A DNA stretch of 58,813 nt from an uncultured Erysipelotrichaceae bacterium (GCA_947649125.1 CANSQL010000008.1:1-58813); one strand, 5' to 3'; positions 9,508 to 18,345 are shown, counted from the stretch's first letter. Translations and numbers: made by a program. The notes: generated from the letters alone by a model not told the origin.

Positions 9508-9586
9508 GAAGTTGTCTGACTTCCCTTTATCAATACTATATTAAAAAAGGCATCGGATATCATTTTGGTTATCCTTTGCCTTTTCA
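9508..9586 (+). terminator. Two hairpins after trpS
   Basis: First hairpin: GGAAGT/ACTTCC at 9508-9525. Second: AAAGGCA..GGATA paired with TATCC..TGCCTTT, followed by TTTTC, around 9544-9585. The second looks like the main terminator and may also serve the convergent gene. Confidence 0.6.
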
Positions 9587-9611
9587 TTTATGCCGATACT
9601 TTGAAATCTGA

Positions 9612-10166
9612 CTATTCTATCTGTAAGGTACCGTTCTCATGAGCGACATTCTTACCGTCTTTTGATGATACTACTTCAATATGATAGTGAATTTTATGAT
9701 CCTCACCTTTCTTCATCTTTTCTAACTGCAACTTATAATCCGCCAGCATACCCTTATCTGTAATCATTTCTGAATCAATGGGCGCATCGATAACTAAATC
9801 CTCATTAATATTCCAATCAAATTTATCAACCACAAGATACGGTTCATCGTATTGCAGATTATATAAGCTGATTGTTACTGTATATGATGAGGAATATAGT
9901 TCTGTACTGTTGTAAGCTTTACCTTTCTCATTCAAATAGATTTTAGTTTTTAAATGATCGTCATCGTACACCAAAGGATCCATATGAATAAATTCTGAAT
10001 CAATATTCAATTCCTTTTCATATACACTATTAATTTCCGTTTTCGGCTTTATTATTACCGGTGCTGTTTTATTTCCCATCTGATCGGATACATAAAAACC
10101 GATAAATCCCCCGATCATAAATGTACCTATCAGCGAAATTATAAGAATACTTTTGTTTTTTTTCAT
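9612..10166 (-). CDS. Membrane-anchored protein of unknown function, tandem paralogue A
   Basis: 184 residues from MKKNKSILIISL; the second ATG is chosen because AGGGG is too close to the first. A single N-terminal hydrophobic segment (about residues 6-26) is a signal anchor, followed by an extracellular domain. That domain shares a clear core with the next gene: ELNID, DPLVYDD-HLKTK, TEL, WNI, ITDK and LE-MKKGE-H. I do not recognise a family. The beta-rich pattern with conserved acidic residues suggests a small immunoglobulin-like or carbohydrate-binding fold, which is only a guess. It lies 114 nt downstream of its paralogue and is probably co-transcribed. Confidence 0.75.
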   Translation of the reverse strand: MKKNKSILIISLIGTFMIGGFIGFYVSDQMGNKTAPVIIKPKTEINSVYEKELNIDSEFIHMDPLVYDDDHLKTKIYLNEKGKAYNSTELYSSSYTVTISLYNLQYDEPYLVVDKFDWNINEDLVIDAPIDSEMITDKGMLADYKLQLEKMKKGEDHKIHYHIEVVSSKDGKNVAHENGTLQIE

Positions 10167-10280
10167 AACCATATCCCCTTTCTATGGTAAAGGATATCAT
10201 TCTAAAGCGTTATTTTATTTAACATTAACAAGATAAGCTTTATTTCATGCTTCATTACGGCTTATTTATAAAACAGCTCT

Positions 10281-10817
10281 CTATTTTTCATGTAATCCTC
10301 CGAGGTAACCAGCGATTCTATTACCGTCAGCCTTTGAATACACTTCAATGCGGTAGGTGATTTCGTGTTCCTCACCCTTTTTCATAGCTTCTAACTGTTT
10401 ATTAAAGTCTTTCTGCATATCTTTATCAGTGATTTTGTTTAAATCAAGAGCCGCATCAATATCTAAAATATCTTCAATATTCCAGTTTATATCATCCAAA
10501 GTAAGATATGGATTTTCAAATTGATTGTTGATCAAGCTGATTTTTATCGTATATTGGGTTGAAAATAACTCAGTGGCATTATATATTGAACCCTTGTCAT
10601 TCAATTGAACCTTAGTTTTTAAATGACTGTCATCATATACCAAAGGGTCTACCTCTAAAAAATCAGGATCAATATTCAATTCTTTTTTAGGAATATCAAC
10701 CGTTTCAATGACAGGTTCTTTGTTTGAACTGCTTTCAGATAATAAATAACCGCCGAGACTGCCGATAATAAATGTAGAAACAAATAAGATCATTGTCCGT
10801 TGTATCTGCTTCGTCAT
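10281..10817 (-). CDS. Membrane-anchored protein of unknown function, tandem paralogue B
   Basis: 178 residues with an N-terminal membrane anchor (residues about 8-26, RTMILFVSTFIIGSLGGYLL) and an extracellular part beginning near PKKELNIDPDFLEVDPLVYDD. By eye roughly half of the soluble-domain residues match the downstream paralogue, so this is a local duplication. A near-consensus promoter lies immediately upstream and probably drives both genes. No catalytic motif is visible and there are no cysteines. Function unknown. Confidence 0.75.
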   Translation of the reverse strand: MTKQIQRTMILFVSTFIIGSLGGYLLSESSSNKEPVIETVDIPKKELNIDPDFLEVDPLVYDDSHLKTKVQLNDKGSIYNATELFSTQYTIKISLINNQFENPYLTLDDINWNIEDILDIDAALDLNKITDKDMQKDFNKQLEAMKKGEEHEITYRIEVYSKADGNRIAGYLGGLHEK

Positions 10818-10867
10818 AAGGAAAGCCTCCTTCCAAGCACTGTTATGAAACCGCTTTCTTTAATTAA

Positions 10868-10896
10868 AGTATACATATGAAATACTTAAATGTCAA
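10868..10896 (-). promoter_or_regulatory. Strong sigma-A promoter for the paralogue pair
   Basis: On the minus strand TTGACA (10891-10896), a 17-nt spacer and TATACT (10868-10873). It lies about 50 nt before the start of the 10817 gene and is one of the best promoter matches in the window. Confidence 0.75.
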
Positions 10897-10915
10897 TCAA
10901 TATAACATTTATCGC

Positions 10916-10945
10916 AAAAAAAGTACACCGAAATGTACTTTTTTG
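10916..10945. terminator. Bidirectional intrinsic terminator
   Basis: AAAAAAGTACA/TGTACTTTTTT with a 6-nt loop. It ends the minus-strand zinc-ribbon gene at 10951 and separates it from the promoter of the paralogue pair. Confidence 0.8.
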
Positions 10946-10950
10946 TTAAA

Positions 10951-11346
10951 TCATGTGCGACGATCAAAACGATGTCTGCATTTGGCGCATGTGATTGTGA
11001 TTTCACCCCTGCCCTTCGGTACTCTTAAGCGCTGCTTACAATTCGGGCATGTAAAATAACGATGGGTACGAAAATCACGAAGCCGCTCTTTTTTATCCTT
11101 CAGCCAACGCTTTACCGGTCGATAATACTTCAGAAACAATTCATTTTCTGCCCTTCTTTTACTGAAATTTTTAGAAAAGATTCTAAAATAACAGGCTACC
11201 AATACGATGATATAAATATAAATCATATAGGGAAAGCGCAGAAACAGATTTAAAACGGTCAAAAAGATATATACACCTAACAGAAACATGCTCAACTGAT
11301 CGACACCGTAACGTCCGTACAGCAAGCGCTGCAGCCATTGTCTCAT
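10951..11346 (-). CDS. Small membrane protein with C-terminal zinc ribbon
   Basis: 131 residues. Two hydrophobic segments (about residues 18-36 and 38-56) are followed by a basic stretch (KRWLKDKKERLRDFRTHR) and a C-terminal four-cysteine ribbon, CPNCKQRLRVPKG...CAKCRHRF. The RVPKG turn between the Cys pairs resembles zinc-ribbon proteins seen next to membrane segments in many Firmicutes. It lies 65 nt downstream of clpB on the same strand, so it may be read through under heat-shock control. Function unknown. Confidence 0.8.
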   Translation of the reverse strand: MRQWLQRLLYGRYGVDQLSMFLLGVYIFLTVLNLFLRFPYMIYIYIIVLVACYFRIFSKNFSKRRAENELFLKYYRPVKRWLKDKKERLRDFRTHRYFTCPNCKQRLRVPKGRGEITITCAKCRHRFDRRT

Positions 11347-11411
11347 AACCTCATCTCCAATCGCTGTTATTATAGCACAGTTGCGTGCAGAAAGAAATGA
11401 ATGCCCTCACG

Positions 11412-13973
11412 CTAATCAACGTCATGCAGAATCAATGCTTCATATTCGCCGTTGCGATAATGAAGCGATATGCGATCGCCCTTACCAGCATTTCCTTCAA
11501 TGATTTTATGCGCTATTACATTCTCAATCGTTCTTTGAATATAACGCTTCATCGGACGAGCACCGTAAACAGGATCGACCCCCTGCTCGGCAATCGCAGC
11601 ATACACTGCATCGTCCACGAAAAGCTGCATATCCTTTTGTGCCAAGCGCTCACTCAACTCATTCATAAACTTATGAGCAATTTTTTGCAGCACATCATCG
11701 CTCAATGAATTAAATACGATGATTTCATCGATGCGGTTGACGAGTTCCGGCTTAAAGAATTGCTTGACCGCCTGCATATAGCTCGCTTCTCTTGTTTCCT
11801 CGGCATCAAAGGCATACTGTGAGCCAAGATTGCTTGTCATGATCAACAGCGTATTTTTAAAGTCTACGGTTACACCCTTGGAGTCGGTAATTCTGCCGTC
11901 ATCTAAAATCTGCAGCAATACATTGAATACATCGGGATGTGCCTTTTCCACCTCATCAAATAGTACGATGGAATACGGATTGCGGCGTACCGCTTCACTC
12001 AGCTGACCGCCTTCCTCATAGCCGACATAGCCCGGAGGAGCACCGATCAAGCGTGAAACACTGTGCTTTTCCATATATTCACTCATATCAATGCGAATGA
12101 TATGACTTTCGCTGTCAAACAGCTGTTGCGCCAAAGCCTTTGCGACCTCGGTTTTTCCGACACCTGTGGGTCCTAAAAACAGAAAGCTGCCGATCGGACG
12201 ATTCTCATCCTGTATCTGTGCCTTGGAGCGCAAAATCGCATCACTGACTAAAGCTAAGGCATGATCCTGTCCGACCACACGCTTACCTAACGCCTCTTTC
12301 AGCTGTAACAGCTTCGCTCGCTCACTTTCCACCAAGCGACTCACTTCAACTCCGCTCCAACGGGAAACGATTTTGGCGATGACCTCTTCGTTCACTGTTT
12401 CCTGAATCAAGGCATCCTCTCTTTCCTTTTCCTGTTGATTGGCTATCAGCTTCTGCAGGTGCGGGATCGTTTCATACTGTAAGCGTGCCGCATCCTCATA
12501 ACGTGCTTCATTTTGTGCCTGTTCCAAATCCAGCTTGGCCTTTTCCAGCTGTACCTTAGCGTTTTTGCCCGCCTCCAGTTCCGTTTTTTCATCCTCCCAC
12601 TTTGTATACAATTCATCCTTTTGCGTGTTCAATTCTACTAATTCCTTACGAATATCCTCACGTCTTTCAACTGCCTTTTTATCATTTTCCTGCTTCAATG
12701 CCGTTTCCTCGATCTGAAGCTGCATGATTTTACGCTGCAGCGCATCAAGCTCCTGCGGCATTGATTCCATTTCTACCCGAAGCGTCGCGCATGCTTCATC
12801 AATCAAATCGATTGCCTTATCGGGTAAAAAACGATCGGTAATATAGCGATTGGATAACACAGCCGCAGCGATGATCGATTCGTCAAGAATCTTTACGCCG
12901 TGATAGGATTCAAAGCGATCCTTCAAGCCGCGAAGAATGGAAATCGTATCCTCTACGGTCGGCTCCTTTACCATAACTCTTTGAAATCTGCGCTCTAAAG
13001 CTGCATCCTTTTCAATATACTGACGATATTCCTGAAAGGTCGTCGCACCGATACAGCGCAGTTCCCCTCTTGCCAACATCGGTTTCAACAGATTCGCCGC
13101 ATCCATAGAGCCTTCTGTTTTACCGGCACCGACCAAATTGTGCAGCTCATCAATAAACAGAATAATGCCGCCCTCTGCCTGCTTCACCTCATTTAAGATT
13201 GCCTTTAAGCGCTCCTCAAATTCACCGCGATATTTTGCCCCCGCAATCAAAGCACCCATATCCAATTCAATTAAACGCTTTTCCTTTAAGGATTGCGGTA
13301 CATCGCCCTTCATAATACGCCAAGCGATTCCCTCAACAACAGCGGTCTTACCGACACCCGGCTCACCGATCAGCACCGGATTGTTTTTTGTCTTACGTGA
13401 TAAAATCTGAATCACACGACGAATTTCATCATCACGCCCGATGATCGGATCCACCTTGCCGCTTTTTACCTCCGCAACTAAATCACGGCCGTATTTGCTT
13501 AAGGCTTCGATATTGTTTTCAGCACTTGGACTGTCCATTTTCATCCCTCCTCTGCGTTTCAGTTCCTCTTCTTTACATTGTTCTTCCTTTAACTGAAATG
13601 CTTTTACAAGCTGTTTCGATATATACGATTTATTAAACATCAGCGCAATCCATACTGCCGCTGTACTCAGATATCCTTCATTTACGGATTCGCTCCATTT
13701 TTCTGCCTTCGCAAAGCTTTGAGCCGCTTCATTTGACAGCTGCGGATTCGCACTGCTGCTTACCGCAATATGTGCCATCTCACCTTGAATCATGCTGAGT
13801 GCCTGCTGCTTATCAAGCGCAAGGCGCTGATACAGACCGTCCAGCACATCATCCTCAAATATCGCCTGCAGTAAATGAATGGTATCTACGGTAGAATGAG
13901 AATGCTTCTGACTGATTTCCACCCCTCGCATGAGCAGCTTCTGCAGCTTTTCCGACATCTTTTCATAATTCAT
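11412..13973 (-). CDS. clpB: ATP-dependent chaperone ClpB
   Basis: 853-residue AAA+ disaggregase that works with DnaK/DnaJ/GrpE to rescue aggregated proteins. AGGAGG lies 7 nt before the ATG. The N-domain (residues about 1-140) is followed by AAA-1 with Walker [10 protein letters not shown] (Lys209), Walker [10 protein letters not shown], the coiled-coil M-domain (about 400-520), AAA-2 with GPTGVGKTE (Lys607) and the ClpB C-terminal domain. The M-domain distinguishes it from ClpC/ClpE. Two CIRCE elements overlap its promoter, so HrcA repression is strongly indicated. The hrcA-dnaK operon about 20 kb away carries the same arrangement. Confidence 0.97.
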   Translation of the reverse strand: MNYEKMSEKLQKLLMRGVEISQKHSHSTVDTIHLLQAIFEDDVLDGLYQRLALDKQQALSMIQGEMAHIAVSSSANPQLSNEAAQSFAKAEKWSESVNEGYLSTAAVWIALMFNKSYISKQLVKAFQLKEEQCKEEELKRRGGMKMDSPSAENNIEALSKYGRDLVAEVKSGKVDPIIGRDDEIRRVIQILSRKTKNNPVLIGEPGVGKTAVVEGIAWRIMKGDVPQSLKEKRLIELDMGALIAGAKYRGEFEERLKAILNEVKQAEGGIILFIDELHNLVGAGKTEGSMDAANLLKPMLARGELRCIGATTFQEYRQYIEKDAALERRFQRVMVKEPTVEDTISILRGLKDRFESYHGVKILDESIIAAAVLSNRYITDRFLPDKAIDLIDEACATLRVEMESMPQELDALQRKIMQLQIEETALKQENDKKAVERREDIRKELVELNTQKDELYTKWEDEKTELEAGKNAKVQLEKAKLDLEQAQNEARYEDAARLQYETIPHLQKLIANQQEKEREDALIQETVNEEVIAKIVSRWSGVEVSRLVESERAKLLQLKEALGKRVVGQDHALALVSDAILRSKAQIQDENRPIGSFLFLGPTGVGKTEVAKALAQQLFDSESHIIRIDMSEYMEKHSVSRLIGAPPGYVGYEEGGQLSEAVRRNPYSIVLFDEVEKAHPDVFNVLLQILDDGRITDSKGVTVDFKNTLLIMTSNLGSQYAFDAEETREASYMQAVKQFFKPELVNRIDEIIVFNSLSDDVLQKIAHKFMNELSERLAQKDMQLFVDDAVYAAIAEQGVDPVYGARPMKRYIQRTIENVIAHKIIEGNAGKGDRISLHYRNGEYEALILHDVD

Positions 13974-13988
13974 ACTAAGACCTCCTTT

Positions 13989-14061
13989 TTAGCACTCTTG
14001 TTTATCGACTGCTAAATATAGTATAACACGTTTTTTAGCAGTGTCAACACCAGAGTGCTAA
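13989..14061 (-). promoter_or_regulatory. clpB promoter with two CIRCE operators
   Basis: Minus-strand promoter: -35 TTGACA (14042-14047), 16-nt spacer, -10 TATACT (14020-14025). One CIRCE-type repeat, TTAGCACTC-N9-GACTGCTAA, lies at 13989-14015 over the start of transcription. A second, TTAGCAGTG-N9-GAGTGCTAA, lies at 14035-14061 over the -35. Each half-site pair deviates slightly from the perfect CIRCE palindrome. Confidence 0.93.
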
Positions 14062-14140
14062 TTTTGTCATTCTTTTTTTAATGCTCTGTTATCAGTATGA
14101 ATAGCTTTTGATGCTTTTACTCTGAATCAGCCTTCTTAAA

Positions 14141-14168
14141 ATAAAAAAATCGCCCGGACTGTGACGAT
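14141..14168 (-). terminator. Terminator of the 14180-14677 gene
   Basis: Minus-strand stem ATCGTC/GGCGAT with an 8-nt loop, followed by TTTTTTTATTTT, just after the stop codon. Confidence 0.7.
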
Positions 14169-14179
14169 GATCGGAAGGC

Positions 14180-14677
14180 TTATCCTTCCTCTTTCAATGA
14201 TTTCGGCAGCTTCGAGCGATGCTGCAGATGAATACCGATATGACCGATTCCCAAGATAAGTGCTGCGATAAATAAAAACAGATTGCGTCCGTAAATCGCA
14301 AGCAATAAAAGGACGATAACAGGAAGCACGGCACCGGGAATCGGGATAAAAAACATATCGCCGTAAAAATCCTGCATCGTCTGTTCACTGTGAAAATAAC
14401 GAATCCAAAACCATTCATACAGCAGCATCAGCAGGAATGCAATAAGTAACAGTAAAGTGTTCATTGAAATTTCATTAATATTAAAATCATCAAACACCAA
14501 TACAAGACAAGTAACACTGACCTCACCGATACGCTCTAAGCAAAGCAAAAGCTTATTTTCATTTTTCACATAGCATTCGTAGTTTTTCGGTTGATGCTTG
14601 GTCCAAATGAAATTGGGAATCATCAGCATCAGTAAAAAGATTGCACCGATATAAGAAAAACCGAAATTAAAACTCAT
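14180..14677 (-). CDS. Multi-pass membrane protein of unknown function
   Basis: 165 residues with about five hydrophobic helices (near 6-25, 48-63, 72-95, 110-127 and 130-148) and short charged loops (WTKHQPKNYECYVKNENK; a basic tail HRSKLPKSLKEEG). I do not recognise a domain. It lies between the clpB promoter and the divergent gatZ-like gene and has its own terminator, so it is probably monocistronic. Confidence 0.7.
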   Translation of the reverse strand: MSFNFGFSYIGAIFLLMLMIPNFIWTKHQPKNYECYVKNENKLLLCLERIGEVSVTCLVLVFDDFNINEISMNTLLLLIAFLLMLLYEWFWIRYFHSEQTMQDFYGDMFFIPIPGAVLPVIVLLLLAIYGRNLFLFIAALILGIGHIGIHLQHRSKLPKSLKEEG

Positions 14678-14889
14678 GATATCATCTCTTTTCTATCAAC
14701 AATCGATAATTAACAATAAAGTCTTTTACACGCAGCTCCTTATTATCATACCTTTATTAAGCAAGCTCTTTTTTATTATAGCATATCGATCAGCAAAGCA
14801 GCTATCACTTTTCTGTTTGCATTTTTAAGCAAACTATTTACACAAAATAACAACCGTAAAATATCTGATTTTACTTTTATAAAGGGCAG

Positions 14890-14898
14890 TGTTATAAT
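14890..14898 (+). promoter_or_regulatory. Extended -10 promoter of gatZ-like gene
   Basis: TGT-TATAAT (TATAAT at 14893-14898) lies about 25 nt before the start codon; the -35 region is weak. The RBS AAGGAGG follows. Confidence 0.55.
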
Positions 14899-14923
14899 GA
14901 AGCTATCAAGGAGGACTATACAG

Positions 14924-16243
14924 ATGAATGTGAATCCATTAAAGCAAATTGTAACAAAACAGAAGCAAGGAGAAAGCGTTGGCATTTATTCCTGCTGCAG
15001 CGCCAATGAATATGTTATTGAGGCTGCCGTTGCCGCTGCGAAAAGAGATCATTCCTGCGTATTGATTGAGGCAACTGCGAATCAAGTAGACCAAAACGGC
15101 GGTTATACCGGAATGACACCGCAGAAATTCAAGGAGTTTGTATACGGTATTGCCGAAAAAGTCGGTTTTACTACCGATCGTATTTTCTTGGGCGGAGATC
15201 ATTTAGGACCGCTGACATTCGCTTCTATGAATGAAAAGGAAGCTATGGAAGCTTCCGAGGAGCTTGTACGTTGTTATGTAGCGGCAGGCTTTACGAAAAT
15301 CCATATCGATACAAGCATGAAGGTGGCAGACGATGATCCGAATACGCGCTTAAGCGATGAAGTGATCGCACGCCGCGGGGCTCGCTTGGCACGTGTTTGT
15401 GAGGATACCTATCAGGAGCTTGTAAAGCGTGAGCCGAACGCAATTCGCCCTGTTTATATCGTGGGCAGCGAGGTTCCGATTCCGGGCGGTGCCCAGGATC
15501 CGAATGCCGGTATGCAGGTAACTCGCGTTGAGGATTTCAAGGCAACAGTTGACGCTTTCCGCAAGGCATTTGAAAATGAGCATTTGGAAACGACTTGGGA
15601 GGATGTCATCGGTGTCGTAGTTCAACCGGGTGTTGAGGAAAAGGATGCCGGCTGTACGGAATATGACCGTGCGAAAGCGGCTGAGCTGATGGCTTCGATC
15701 AAGGATTTCCCTAACCTTGTATTTGAAGGTCATTCTACCGATTATCAGACGAAATATAAGCTTCGTGAATTGGTAGAGGACGGAGTCGGCATTTTAAAGG
15801 TCGGTCCTGGCATGACTTATGCGATGCGTGAAGCACTGTTCGCACTAAGCTATATGGAAGAAATGATGTTCCACGGTCGTGAGGACGAGGCAAGTCACTT
15901 TATCGAGGTATTGGAAAAAGCGATGATGGCTGAACCGAAAAACTGGCAGAAGCATTACCACGGTGATGACAATGAGCTTTGGTTCAAGCGTAAATTCTCC
16001 TTCTCCGATCGCAGCCGCTATTATATGCCGAATCCCGAAGTAGCTGCCGCAAAGGAAAAGCTGATTGCGAACTTACACAAGGAAGGCATTTCATTGGCTG
16101 CATTGTCTCAGTTTATGCCGATTCAGTATACAAAAGTACGTGAAGGTAAATTAGCGAACGATCCTGAAGCATTGATTTTAGATCGTATCACAAATACGAT
16201 TGATGAATATTTATTCGCATCTCATCAGGAAGCATTATTCTAA
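14924..16243 (+). CDS. D-tagatose-1,6-bisphosphate aldolase subunit GatZ/KbaZ-like
   Basis: 439 residues starting at MNVNPLKQIV, with AAGGAGG upstream. The whole chain looks like the GatZ/KbaZ family: SVGIYSCCSANEYVIEAA, EATANQVDQNGGYTGMTP, FLGGDHLGPL, KIHIDTSM, YIVGSEVPIPGG, FEGHSTDYQ and LKVGPGMTYAMREALF. In enterobacteria this subunit stabilises the class II aldolase GatY/KbaY. Here no gatY, phosphotransferase or galactitol gene is adjacent, so it stands alone with its own promoter and terminator. Some related proteins may be active aldolases or kinases by themselves, so the biochemical role here is uncertain. Confidence 0.85.
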   Translation: MNVNPLKQIVTKQKQGESVGIYSCCSANEYVIEAAVAAAKRDHSCVLIEATANQVDQNGGYTGMTPQKFKEFVYGIAEKVGFTTDRIFLGGDHLGPLTFASMNEKEAMEASEELVRCYVAAGFTKIHIDTSMKVADDDPNTRLSDEVIARRGARLARVCEDTYQELVKREPNAIRPVYIVGSEVPIPGGAQDPNAGMQVTRVEDFKATVDAFRKAFENEHLETTWEDVIGVVVQPGVEEKDAGCTEYDRAKAAELMASIKDFPNLVFEGHSTDYQTKYKLRELVEDGVGILKVGPGMTYAMREALFALSYMEEMMFHGREDEASHFIEVLEKAMMAEPKNWQKHYHGDDNELWFKRKFSFSDRSRYYMPNPEVAAAKEKLIANLHKEGISLAALSQFMPIQYTKVREGKLANDPEALILDRITNTIDEYLFASHQEALF

Positions 16244-16251
16244 TCACAAAA

Positions 16252-16286
16252 ACGAGTCTTTGACAAATAAAGACTCGTCTTTTTTA
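16252..16286 (+). terminator. Intrinsic terminator of the gatZ-like gene
   Basis: ACGAGTCTTT/AAAGACTCGT stem, 7-nt loop, then CTTTTTTATC. Confidence 0.88.
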
Positions 16287-16368
16287 TCTGCTTCATACAG
16301 TTAAATCACCGCTTTTGAAATCACACAATTAAACATATTGAATTGAAATTTTTACGATAGCGAAGCAG

Positions 16369-16486
16369 TATACTGTAGTCAGATAAGGAAATCCTTATCT
16401 AACTCCTTTCTTTCTAATTTTCATAACTATTTCTTTCCTTTAAAAAATATAGATGTGCATCCTACACATCTATATTTTTATTTTAT
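16369..16486 (+). ncRNA. Possible small RNA or orphan leader (speculative)
   Basis: Between the gatZ terminator and trxA there is no ORF. A TATACT -10-like box (16369-16374) is followed by an inverted repeat AGATAAGGA-AA-TCCTTATCT (16381-16400), a pyrimidine-rich stretch with CTCCTTTC, and the hairpin at 16449-16473 with a T-run. Together these could be a short plus-strand transcript of about 100 nt. There is no good -35, so this is only a candidate. Confidence 0.25.
16443..16486. terminator. Bidirectional terminator after trxA
   Basis: ATAGATGTG/CACATCTAT with a 7-nt loop. T-rich tracts lie on both sides (ATATTTTTATTTT on plus, ATTTTTTAAA on minus). Confidence 0.75.
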
Positions 16487-16794
16487 AGTAATGCTTCGAT
16501 ATTGGCCTGAAGCGCTGCCGCCGGCTGATAGCCCTGAAGCTGTTTTACCGCCTGTCCGTTTTTAAACAAAATCATTGTCGGTACCGACATAATGCCGAAG
16601 CGCATTGCCAAGTCTGAGCTTTCATCTACATCAACCTTTATGATACGTGGATTTCCGTTCCATTTTTGATCGAGCTCCTCTAATACGGGCCCCAGCATTT
16701 TACAGGGACCGCACCATGTTGCGAAAAAATCAACCAATACATTAGCTTCTTCACGGATAATCTGATCAAATTCTGTGCTGTTTACTACCTGCAT
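16483..16794 (-). CDS. trxA: Thioredoxin
   Basis: 103-residue cytoplasmic disulfide reductase with the active site WCGPCK (about residues 28-33), the VDVDES strand and the cis-proline motif SVPTMILFKNG. The start is set by AGGAGGTAATTAT-ATG. An extended -10 (TGGTATACT, 16823-16828) lies upstream and a bidirectional hairpin follows. It is downstream of, and co-directional with, a Cof-type phosphatase gene but has its own promoter. Confidence 0.96.
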   Translation of the reverse strand: MQVVNSTEFDQIIREEANVLVDFFATWCGPCKMLGPVLEELDQKWNGNPRIIKVDVDESSDLAMRFGIMSVPTMILFKNGQAVKQLQGYQPAAALQANIEALL

Positions 16795-16822
16795 ATAATT
16801 ACCTCCTGTTTCATTCTTTTAT

Positions 16823-16831
16823 AGTATACCA
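16823..16831 (-). promoter_or_regulatory. Extended -10 promoter of trxA
   Basis: Minus-strand TGG-TATACT (TATACT at 16823-16828), about 30 nt before the trxA start. No convincing -35. Confidence 0.5.
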
Positions 16832-16860
16832 CAATGATATGAAAAAGCATCTCATTTGCC

Positions 16861-17736
16861 CTAAATTGCCAAATATTTCATAAGCGTATTCGCGATTCCG
16901 TCATTTTCATTAGACGGACAAACGATATCTGCATAAGCCTTCACCTGCTCAAGGGCATTTTCCATCACAACGGCTGTACCTGCCGTTTTCAGCATCTCAA
17001 TATCATTTTCTCCGTCTCCGAAGGCTATGACATCAGCTGTATCAATATGCAGCTGTTCACAAAGCATGGTCAAGGCATTTCCCTTTGATACACCCTTTTC
17101 CATAATTTCCAGATATGCGGGACTTGTCAGACCGAGCCAATAATCCTGCCCCAGTGCTGCCTGAAGCTGCGACAGTTTTTCCCTCAATACAGCTGCCTCA
17201 TGAATAGCCGCTATCTTATTTAGGCCCTGTGGGTATTCCTCACCGCTTTGGATCATATATTGATTCGGATATCCCTCGCGATTATCAAAAACGATAGAAA
17301 AGGCTCCGGCAGTCCAAGGATAATCCTCGGGAAGCTGATGCTTACGACGATATTCCTGCTTCAGCGCGATCAGTGACTTAGGAATATAATCATACAGACT
17401 GTCATCACCCAAGCCCATGATTTCAACCTCAAACGGCTTTAACGCATTGAATATTTTTATCGCATCGGCTTTTTTCAACTCGTGATAGCGTGTTCTTTTA
17501 TCATTTGCCAAATCATAGACAGCCGTACCGTTTACCTCAATCAAATAACCGCCGTATTTCGGCATTTCTAATTCCTGTGCATACTGCATCAGCTTACGAT
17601 AGCTTCTGCCGCTCGCTAAAACAAGTCTTACTCCTTGTTTTTGTGCTTCTATTAATATATGCTTTGTTTTCGGTGATATCGTATTATCACTTTTCAACAA
17701 AGTACCGTCCATATCTGTCGCAATTAATTTTATCAT
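16861..17736 (-). CDS. Cof-type HAD-superfamily phosphatase
   Basis: 291-residue HAD hydrolase of the Cof/YidA type. Motif I is DMDGTLL (residues 8-14), motif II is LASGRSYRK, and a C2B cap insertion spans about residues 85-190. Motif III is the Lys of EKGVSKGNAL, and motif IV is AFGDGENDIEML near the C-terminus. Such enzymes dephosphorylate sugar phosphates or flavin/PLP derivatives; the substrate cannot be read from sequence. It is divergent from the YbaK-like gene and lies 66 nt upstream of trxA. Confidence 0.92.
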   Translation of the reverse strand: MIKLIATDMDGTLLKSDNTISPKTKHILIEAQKQGVRLVLASGRSYRKLMQYAQELEMPKYGGYLIEVNGTAVYDLANDKRTRYHELKKADAIKIFNALKPFEVEIMGLGDDSLYDYIPKSLIALKQEYRRKHQLPEDYPWTAGAFSIVFDNREGYPNQYMIQSGEEYPQGLNKIAAIHEAAVLREKLSQLQAALGQDYWLGLTSPAYLEIMEKGVSKGNALTMLCEQLHIDTADVIAFGDGENDIEMLKTAGTAVVMENALEQVKAYADIVCPSNENDGIANTLMKYLAI

Positions 17737-17821
17737 ATAAAATCCTCCGCTATGATTATACTTTAAATTCTGATTTTTAAAAAGACTTGCGCATCCTTTT
17801 TCTTTTTGTTATACTGTCGCT

Positions 17822-18307
17822 ATGAAAAAAACTGTTAAAACAAATGCGATGCGCATATTAGATCAAGCACATATTCCCTATGAGGTCTATACGTACCCTC
17901 ATGAAAATATGCCTGTAGACGGTATCCATGTAGCGAAACAGCTGAATGAGCCGGTACAATGTGTATTTAAAACACTGCTTACTGCGACAGCGGAGCATCA
18001 TTATTATGTATTCGTACTTCCGGTTCATTTAGAACTCGATTTAAAAAAATGCGCAAAGGCTGTCAATGAAAAACGAATCGAAATGCTGGCAATGAAAGAA
18101 CTGCAGGCAGTCAGCGGTTATATTCGCGGCGGCTGTTCCCCGGTCGGGATGAAAAAAAGCTTTCCTACCGTATTTCATGAAACAGCACTCAGCCATGATC
18201 TGATTTATGTGAGCGGCGGCAAGATCGGTTGTCAGATCGCATTCGATCCGAAGCAGATTATTGCATTTATTCATGCGAAAACGGCGGATATCGCAAAGGA
18301 GCCTTAG
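17822..18307 (+). CDS. ybaK: Cys-tRNA(Pro)/Cys-tRNA(Cys) deacylase, YbaK/EbsC family
   Basis: 161-residue editing-domain protein that hydrolyses mis-acylated Cys-tRNA(Pro). Features include the N-terminal AMRILDQAHIPYEVYTYPHE, VAKQLNEPVQCVFKTLLT with the conserved Lys, the LPVHLELDLKKCAKAV stretch, and GYIRGGCSPVGMKKSFPTVF, the hallmark G-G-x-S-P-x-G loop. Standard length. A TTA loop hairpin with a T-run overlaps its stop. It is convergent with the mreB paralogue. Confidence 0.92.
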   Translation: MKKTVKTNAMRILDQAHIPYEVYTYPHENMPVDGIHVAKQLNEPVQCVFKTLLTATAEHHYYVFVLPVHLELDLKKCAKAVNEKRIEMLAMKELQAVSGYIRGGCSPVGMKKSFPTVFHETALSHDLIYVSGGKIGCQIAFDPKQIIAFIHAKTADIAKEP

Positions 18308-18345
18308 GCTTCTTTTTTATTCGATAAAAAAAGCTGAAGCCTCCT
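18299..18345. terminator. Bidirectional terminator between ybaK and mreB
   Basis: GGAGCC/GGCTTC plus TTTTTT on plus. A larger AGGCTTC...GAAGCCT arm flanks TTTTTTAT/ATAAAAAA, giving a T-run on minus as well. It separates the convergent genes. Confidence 0.75.
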
